From Mesorhabditis belari (lineage: Eukaryota > Nematoda > Chromadorea > Rhabditida > Rhabditidae), in NCBI GenBank assembly GCA_958450365.1, contig CAUEEP010000737.1, forward strand, positions 2,531,501 through 2,595,500: DNA of 64,000 nt, read 5' to 3'. The notes beneath the pieces were generated by a model that saw only the letters and a list, made by a program, of their open reading frames with translations, searched no databases and was not told the DNA's origin. Positions 57,624 to 64,000 of this stretch are shown in pieces. The translations under genes were made by a program, and so were the position numbers. How positions within the stretch are numbered: the first letter of the stretch is position 1; the number at the start of each line of letters is the position of its first letter.

Positions 57624-57891
57624 CCGTACATACTGTAATAGTACCCCACCACCCATGATGACGGTGCGGAGCGTTTCGTAGTCTAGCTTTGAACTAGTTT
57701 TTCTCGACACTGGTTTATGCTACAATGCTCGTTTAAGTATCAAAAAATAGCCCTGAATTTCAGCTATTTTTTGATACCAAAATGCTTTTTTTTGAAAGCA
57801 CGGGTGCTTTGAAAAAAATGAAATACTAAAAAAAGCTTTTGCGACTACGCGACTGTACGAGGGGGGTGGGGTACTATTACAGTATCTACGG
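57624..57891. mobile_element. TA-MITE, copy 6 of 6
   Basis: Starts ccgtacatactgtaatagta (with the same tac variant as copy 1) and ends tactattacagtatctacgg before TA. Left flank matches the left flank of copy 1; right flank (aaatataatataat) resembles the left flank of copy 5. Confidence 0.92.
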
Positions 57892-58719
57892 TAAATATAA
57901 TATAATATTTAATATAGTATAATATTTATTTGAAAAATCGTATCCAAAAAATGAAAGAAAATTTTCTTTTCTCTTCCATCACTTTCCCCTTAACTTTTTC
58001 GTTCTTCCGATTTCCACAACATTTGACCAAAAACATTCTCGGCTTTTCCGTAGATTAGTCAGAGCCAAAAAAAAACATTTCCCCTTTTTAAAGAAATTCA
58101 GCAAAAAAAAAAAGTATATTATAGGTATAATTTAGATAAAAATCGGGGTTTTTTTTCATGCATTGTCACAAAAAAAGTGAAACAAGGAAAGATTCATCTA
58201 ATAGTAGTAGAAAGTAAAAAGTAAAAAGTAAAAAGTAAAAAGTAAAAAGCTCTCGGGAAAATTTGAAGCATTCAACTATTGTGAGAATTCCAAAAAAGTA
58301 TTGTAAAGTAAGAAAAAAAAGAGAAAAGAAAGAGAAAAGAAAACGGGGTCAACCATTCAAAAATCGTGAATGAGAAGAAGGAAATAAGGAGTAATTCTAA
58401 AAGAAACAAACTTTCTTGATATTTCAACGAGAGTAACCTTTCTCAAATGAACATTTCAAGCTTTCTAAAAAGCACTTATTTTCTATAAAACTTAATCAAA
58501 CTGCTAGTTCGATTAAATTTTCATTTGATTAGACAAATTTTTGGTATTCTTCGACAAGGAAAAGACAAAAATTGTGCGGATTAAATGGAAACTGCTTTCA
58601 TTACCGTTATTTTTTTTGATTTCTTTTATAAAAGAACTGGGTAAACTGGAAAAAGAAAGATATTTCAACAAAATTTCAATTTTTGGGCCATTTTTTCAAT
58701 TTTTCAAAACATCGCCAGC

Positions 58720-59335
58720 ATAGAAAACGTTCAAAACAGCGCCGTCAAATTTCTCACAATCCAAAAGAACAAGCCAGTCAAGTTTTATACGAAAAAAATT
58801 CCTTGCCTTCTTGGCTACATGATGGGTGAAGCAGTTTTTTCAAAAAAAGTTAATCTTTCATAGATAAAAAGAGCAAAATGTGTGTCAGGTGATACTTAGT
58901 TGGTTAACTGAATATCTTTAGAGGCTTATTTTGAGCCCTTTTTTATCTATTAAATAGGGGTAGGCTAGTTTCCGCAATTTTTTTTTGCGCAACTCGGCAT
59001 AACTTTCTTCTAAGTGGGCTAATCTTTATGATTTTGATTTCATTTTGTTGCACTTATTGAGATCTACAAAATGAGACCAAAATCATAAGATTAGCCCACT
59101 TAGAAGAAAGTTATGGTGAGTTGCGCAAAACGACCCAGTTGCGCAAATGACCCTGTTGCGCAAAAAGAGTTTCGGAAACTAGCCTACCCCATTAAATATT
59201 AACTTCTTTAAAAAAAACTGTTTATCCATCATGTAGCCAAGAATGCAAGAAATTTTTTTTGATATAAGACTTGAACCGGCTTGGTTTTTTGGATTGTTAG
59301 AAATTTGACGGCGCTGTTTTGAATGTTTTCTATTA
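58720..59335. mobile_element. Foldback element interrupted by a family B MITE
   Basis: gaaaacgttcaaaacagcgc and cgtcaaatttctcacaatcc at the left are mirrored by ggattgttagaaatttgacg and gcgctgttttgaatgttttc at the right. Inner arms ccttcttggctacatgatgg / ccatcatgtagccaagaatg also pair. The loop between contains the complete MITE at 58957-59190, so this element is the older of the two. Confidence 0.85.
58957..59190. mobile_element. Foldback MITE, hAT-like, family B, copy 3 (234 bp)
   Basis: Ends ggggtaggctagtttccgca and inverse, flanked by a perfect 8-bp duplication attaaata (58949-58956, 59191-59198). Inserted in the loop of a larger foldback element. Confidence 0.94.
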
Positions 59336-59961
59336 TGGCGCTGTTTTATGTACGGCTGTTAACTACATCCCAGTTTTTTGATGTAAAGCTTATTAACTGA
59401 ATCTCTTAAAAGTCAAAAGATCATTTCTTATTCAATTATAGTTATAGGAAAGTTATAGTGTTTTTATAAAACCTTTTGAATTTTCAAATTTCAAATTTTT
59501 GCAAAAGTCAAATGTTGATCTTTTTCTAAATAGTACAAAGTCTTATGTTCGAAAAAACAAATTCGAATATCAATATTTGGATATGGAAAAGAGAGGCTGT
59601 AAATTTTACGATCGAGAGGTTTGGAATGCAGAAAAAGAGAGAAAACAGCGCCAAAATGGCGGGGAAAATAGAAGGGATTTAGAATGGAAAAAAAAGACGA
59701 TTAAATAAAACAAAAGAAAACAAAAGAAAAGAAATATCCTACTTTAAACTATGATCTTTAAAGCTCTCAAACAAAATCTTGTCTTAGAAATTTATCTGAT
59801 TTGAATTATTTGAAATTAAGCCTATGTATTTCCAATGAATGAAATTTTTTCACTAGATGTGTACGAAATCTTTGTAATCGGCTTCTGCGAAAATGGCTAG
59901 ATTCGAATGATTCGTTAATGGCTAGTCGTTAACGAATCATTCGTTAGCGGCTGAATTTCGT

Positions 59962-60330
59962 AAACGGCTACGACATATATATGTTGTGTCCGATTTAGAT
60001 TGAACTTATCGCGGACGTCCGATTTAGATTACAGTCTATATCGGACGTCCGATTTAGATTCAATCTAAATCTTATATAGATTGAACAATAATATAAACAT
60101 GCTTAATATATTATTTCATAGTTGGGTTTTCTTTTCAGAAAAAGACAGTAACAGACCGTTGAAAAATGCAGAAAACTACAGAAAACGCTTAAGAACATAT
60201 ATTAAGCATGTTTATATTATTGTTCCATCTATATAAGACGTATTATTGTTCAATCTATATAAGATTTAGATTGAATCTAAATCGGACGGAAATCTAAATC
60301 GGACACAACATATATATGTCGTAGCCGTTT
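59962..60330. mobile_element. Foldback element with aaacggctacgacatat ends (369 bp)
   Basis: aaacggctacgacatatata and its inverse tatatatgtcgtagccgttt form the tips; inner arms contain repeated gtccgatttagatt and catgcttaatata inverted at the right. The gtcgtagccg tip is shared with 23502-24018. Arms also contain short internal direct repeats (cggacgtccgatttagatt). Confidence 0.8.
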
Positions 60331-60439
60331 AGCAGGATTTAGCAGGAATAGCAAGCAAGCATATCTAAAAGTCTAATTGTCTAATTGTCTAATTACTTAT
60401 GAAATTGAATGCAACCAAAAGCTATCCAAAATTTTGTAC

Positions 60440-60612
60440 TTTATGCTCGAAAGTTGTAAACGCATCCTTTCTAGTGCACTGGATTCTCCATTTTCTTGCG
60501 AAATGGAAATGTTTTCGCAAGAAAAATGCTGAAAGGACTGAAAGGACGAGGAAAGGAAAGATCAGACGCTAGAAAGGATGTGTTTATATTTGACTACAAA
60601 GTGCACAGCTAA
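60440..60612. mobile_element. Foldback repeat of the TACTTTGTGCTC family
   Basis: gtactttatgctcgaaagtt, gtaaacgcatcctttctagt at the left; cgctagaaaggatgtgttta, tatttgactacaaagtgcac at the right. The loop holds a hairpin of cattttcttgcgaaat / gttttcgcaagaaaaatg. One of the best preserved copies. Confidence 0.72.
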
Positions 60613-60984
60613 TAGCAAAGCAGGAATAGCAAGCAAGCAAGCAAGATAAAACATTCTTTTAAATTCAAAAGATTTTCTAAATAAAATACTTTAGGTAAGA
60701 AAGATTTGAATAAGGATGAAATCGTGATTGGAAACACTTAAAATGATCAATTCCCTCACAGAAAACTTGTCGAGTTTCATTGGAATGTACTTTGTGCTCA
60801 AAAACATAAACAGACCTTTTCTAGTGAACTGAATCTCTTCATTTCAAAGAGATCGATTGAGAAAAAGAGATTAACATAGTAATTGGATTTCAAAAATTGT
60901 TACAAGTAGCAAATACTATACAACAGATTATCTTTTTTCTTTCTCTTCCCTTTGTATTCCCTTTTTCTTCTCTGGCAAGTAGGT

Positions 60985-61066
60985 ACCCGATGGCTCAGTG
61001 GTTAGAGCATCTGGCCAGAAAGCAAAGAGGTCTGTTAGGCTGAGGGTTCAATCCCCTCCCCGGAAA
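60985..61066 (+). other. tRNA-like sequence with perfect A and B boxes
   Basis: gatggctcagtggttagagc and gagggttcaatcccctcc are ideal D-arm and T-arm sequences. The middle (tctggccagaaagcaaagag) does not give a 5-bp anticodon stem with a 7-nt loop: tctggccaga pairs with itself. About 80 nt in all, and followed by a T-run (atttttctttttttt) that could stop RNA polymerase III. It could be transcribed, but a functional tRNA seems unlikely. Confidence 0.55.
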
Positions 61067-61564
61067 TTTTTCTTTTTTTTAATTCCTAGTTCTTTTCAAT
61101 AAATTCCAATTCCAAGATTTTCAATAAATTAACAAACAAACAAAACAAACAAACGAATAAAACAAAAACAAACAAACAAGTACAGTAGAAATAGCAGTAA
61201 GAATTGTTGATTTAAAAAGAAAAGAAAGAAATCATCAAATCCATATCCGTCTTAGAATTCGATTCGATTATGGAGTGGAAAAGAAAAGAAGAAGAAGAAA
61301 GACACAAACCAGTCTCTTTCTTACAGTCTACAGAAAATTCTTTCTACTTTTTCCAGAAAGCTTTTAGTTGTAGTGTGGAAACGATTGAATGGAAAAGGGA
61401 AAAAGGAATAGGGGTAATTCTTAAGAGAAAGATCTATGGATTGTTGGAATTGGATTGTTGCAAAAGTCTCAATAGAATTCTCCGTCTCAACACGTTTTCT
61501 AAAAAAATCCAATTTTCGAAAGCTACAATAATTTCCTTTATTTACCGTAATGTTCCTGTTAAAT

Positions 61565-62058
61565 GCAATGAACAATAACAAAAGAATAAGCAAGAAGCTA
61601 TTGGCTAATGCGACATCTGAGATTCCATCGTAATACGCAGTTTCCTCATAAATTGTGCGTTTTCTACCACCTTTCAAAAGCTATCGTATTGATGAAAGTT
61701 TTGATCTGACAGAAACACCAAAAGTACAGAGACAAGATTACAAAGCTACGGGAACAATTGCTGATGCACGAAGAAGCGGTAGACGCCTAACTGTTGTCAC
61801 AAAGCGGTAGACGAAGAAGCGGTAGATGCATAACTGTTGTCCTAGCTGTTGTCACAAAGACGTGTCACCTTTTAAAATCTACCGTAATCTTGTCTCTGTA
61901 CTTTTGATGTTTCTGTCAGATCAAAACTTTCATCAATACGATAGCTTTTGAAAGGTGGTAGAAAACGCACAATTTATGAGAAAACTGCGTATTACGATGG
62001 AATCTCAGATATCGCATTAGCCAATAGCTTCTTATTCTTATTCTTTTGTTATTGTTTA
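61565..62058. mobile_element. Large foldback element (about 490 bp)
   Basis: gaacaataacaaaagaataa and gctattggctaatgcgacat at the left pair with the right end (cgcattagccaatagcttct, cttttgttattgttt). The arms run about 190 bp each through aaagctatcgtattgatgaa and cagagacaagatta. The loop holds a direct repeat of aagcggtagacg. No target duplication identified. Confidence 0.88.
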
Positions 62059-62786
62059 TTTAATGAAATACGTTAAGGTTTAACTATGAAACGATTCAGA
62101 ATTTGGTTATACTGAATTTGTCAGAGCCAAAAACGATTCAGAATTTTGTTTTTACTGACATTCAATTCAATTTCAAGATTTAATTTGAAAAGAGATTTGA
62201 AAAAGGGGAATTTCTGGGAAAGTATGAATATTCAATCAATCAATTCAATTTGAAACTGTTCCACTTTGGAGTTTTTGCAAAAAAGACACAAATAGCATTA
62301 AACTAATCCACTGAGAAAACACAATTTTTCTAGTTTAGAACGCGGTTGTATTCAGAAAAAGAAGAAAAGAGGGGAAAAAAGGGTTTAGGAAATTAGCTGA
62401 GTGATATCAGAAAAGAGATTTGAAAAAAGGGGGAATTTCTGGGAAAGTATGAATATTCAATTGATTGATTGGAGATTGGGAGAAAGGGAAAATGAGAAGA
62501 GAGGAAAGGGGAAAGCCGATTAGGGACACAAAAAGTGAGCAAAGTAGGGGGGAAATGCGGAGGGAAATGTATACAAAATGAGCAATGTTTAAAGGGAATT
62601 TCTATCAGAAAATGTGTATCGATGAAGCAATGAATGGGCAACTGATAACTGGGTCTTTACAAATTATAGTAGCCGTTTCCCGTTTTTTTTGAATCCTGGA
62701 ACCTGGAACAATGGAAAATCGTTCAATGGACCGCGATTCTCTGGATGATTTCTACAGAATAGATGACACTTTCTTAGCATTGGAGT

Positions 62787-62941
62787 AGGCTTTAGCTAGG
62801 GCTTTAGCTAGGGCTTTAGCTAGGGCTTTAGCTAGGGCTTTAGCTAGGGCTTTAGCTAGGGCTTTAGCTAGGGCTTTAGCTAGGGCTTTAGCTAGGGCTT
62901 TAGCTAGGGCTTTAGCTAGGGCTTTAGCTAGGGCTTTAGCT
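62787..62941. repeat. 12-bp tandem array gggctttagcta, about 13 units
   Basis: Thirteen nearly identical units. On the - strand they read ALAK repeats, a simple consequence of the unit length being divisible by three. Young, uniform array. Confidence 0.97.
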
Positions 62942-63631
62942 GACTCTACATTTGCTTGAGTACTGTCAGGCACAAGCTTAATACTGCTTCGACCACAACT
63001 CCGCAGTGTTAGCGGGCGCAGAAGAAAATGAAAGCATTATGGAATTGACTGTGCCATGATCAGTCATTGAATTATCAGATTAGTCATTGAATTTAAGAAT
63101 AGAACCGAAAATGCTGTCAACCCTCCTTTCAGACATCTATTTAAACCGGCACCTAAAAGTTGAAAGCCCTAGCGCACTTATCACTTGGTCACAATGACAC
63201 AACTTCGAAGAATGCAAGATCGTTTGATACTCGCGCGGTCAGACAACTAGCGCAACACTTAAAAAGTGAGCTTTTTTCGCTCACAAACTTCAAATGGATT
63301 TAAATGGGGAAATTTGAATCGATTGCACATGATCTAGATATTCGGAATCGAAAAATTTGTCACAAAATAGGTTAAATCGCTCGATCGCTGAAGCTCGATA
63401 GTCTCTAGTATTCCCTAGTACTCTAGTAAATAGTTCCTAGTAATCCCTAGTACTGAAAAAAAGTGCCTAGTATTTTAGACTGATTATTTATGGTAAAATT
63501 TCAAAAAAAAACCGGCAAGATTTAGCATAAAATTTTGTTTGAGAGAAATGGGGTAAACAAAGAAATTGAAAAAGAAAAAGTTCAGTGAGAGAAGATTTGT
63601 GCCGAATAGAAGTGGTGAAGGGTACGCTTAC

Positions 63632-63683
63632 TAACTCGTTCGTATTCATCGAGTGAAGAATGACGATGAATGGAGTGATTCAT
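63632..63683 (-). CDS. nrfl-1: Probable distal alternative first exon of nrfl-1
   Basis: A short open frame on - reads MNHSIHRHSSLDEYERV and ends at a good donor (gtta-gtaagcgt). The phase (one spare base) joins the acceptor in front of the main start at 52764 in frame, giving YERVKMAAEGPPPRLC. This would make a roughly 10.9-kb first intron. Support is only splice-site quality and frame; one third of random exons would fit by chance. Confidence 0.35.
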
Positions 63684-64000
63684 ATTCTTTCATTTCTTTC
63701 TCTCAAACGATCCGATCGTCTTATCGATCATTCATCGATAGAGAAGAGGGGACACACTCAAATCCATGAAATGAAAGAGAAGAGTGGAATGGAAAGGCAA
63801 AAGGCAACCACTGCTCAAATAGACCCGCGATTATTGGCATTAGGATTCGGATTTCTGAAGCTAGAGGATTGCAAAATGACATCAAAATATTAAAATATTG
63901 CTCTTGATTGATGTTGGAGTTGTTAGATTAAAAAAAATTGAAATTAATTGATTTGAATTGATTTGAATGAATTCAAGAATTGATCTACGAGCTTCTGAGC

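Larger units (their letters stand above)
52765..63631. other. Repeat-filled region upstream of the main nrfl-1 start
   Basis: No convincing protein-coding exon was found in these 10.9 kb apart from the duplicated peptide exon at 57353. The content is tandem arrays, foldback elements and tRNA-like sequences, listed separately. It is either the promoter region of nrfl-1 or, if the distal exon is real, its first intron. Confidence 0.5.

Noticed and set aside
62752..62973. ALAK-repeat open frame resembling an alanine/lysine-rich protein
   Set aside because: Produced by a uniform 12-bp tandem array; unit length divisible by three explains the repeat.

Overview
The window looks like a nematode nuclear contig. 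The leftmost genes have many very short introns (about 38-60 bp) with T-rich acceptors ending TTTTAG or TTTCAG. Several start codons sit directly behind such an acceptor, as expected for spliced-leader trans-splicing. The proteins are conserved metazoan ones, including an NHERF protein with the nematode-style tandem PDZ layout. Base composition is AT-rich. I cannot name the species. No bacterial or viral genes were seen. All gene models were assembled by eye from exon translations, so internal exon edges may be a few bases off.

Layout. Positions 1-21.7 kb are gene-dense: the C-terminus of a single-pass membrane protein (possibly nucleoporin gp210), then ETHE1 persulfide dioxygenase, tubulin cofactor E (TBCE) and an atypical cyclin, all on + with 280-430 bp gaps (a possible operon). 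On - follow ERH and, upstream of it, a LisH-domain protein. Next come an unknown + gene, the - genes for sphingolipid delta-4 desaturase (DEGS) and mitochondrial ribosomal protein L1, and a + mitochondrial fission regulator (MTFR) homologue. From 22 kb to the end the same gene-structure style continues, but introns are swollen with repeats. There is an unidentified multi-exon protein (22082-35096, -), a small four-helix membrane protein (37715-39483, -), and the NHERF/NRFL-1 scaffold (41366-52764, -) with a probable distal alternative first exon at 63632-63683.

Nested on the opposite strand in an intron of the 22-35 kb gene is a three-exon gene for a 68-residue secreted peptide precursor with dibasic cleavage sites (29887-31966, +). 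Its exon 2 and flanking intron reappear 26 kb away inside the nrfl-1 upstream intron, in a circularly permuted order bounded by two copies of the MITE that lies in the middle of the source copy. This is the most unusual structure in the window.

Repeat content: two foldback MITE families with 8-bp target duplications (hAT-like); a six-copy TA-flanked MITE family; a TTAA-flanked piggyBac-like MITE carrying a minisatellite; a Tc1/mariner-like MITE; relics of mariner and Tc1/Tc3-type transposases and of a LINE reverse transcriptase; an abundant short family sharing TACTTTGTGCTC arms; several degenerate tRNA-like sequences with A and B boxes; and many tandem arrays.
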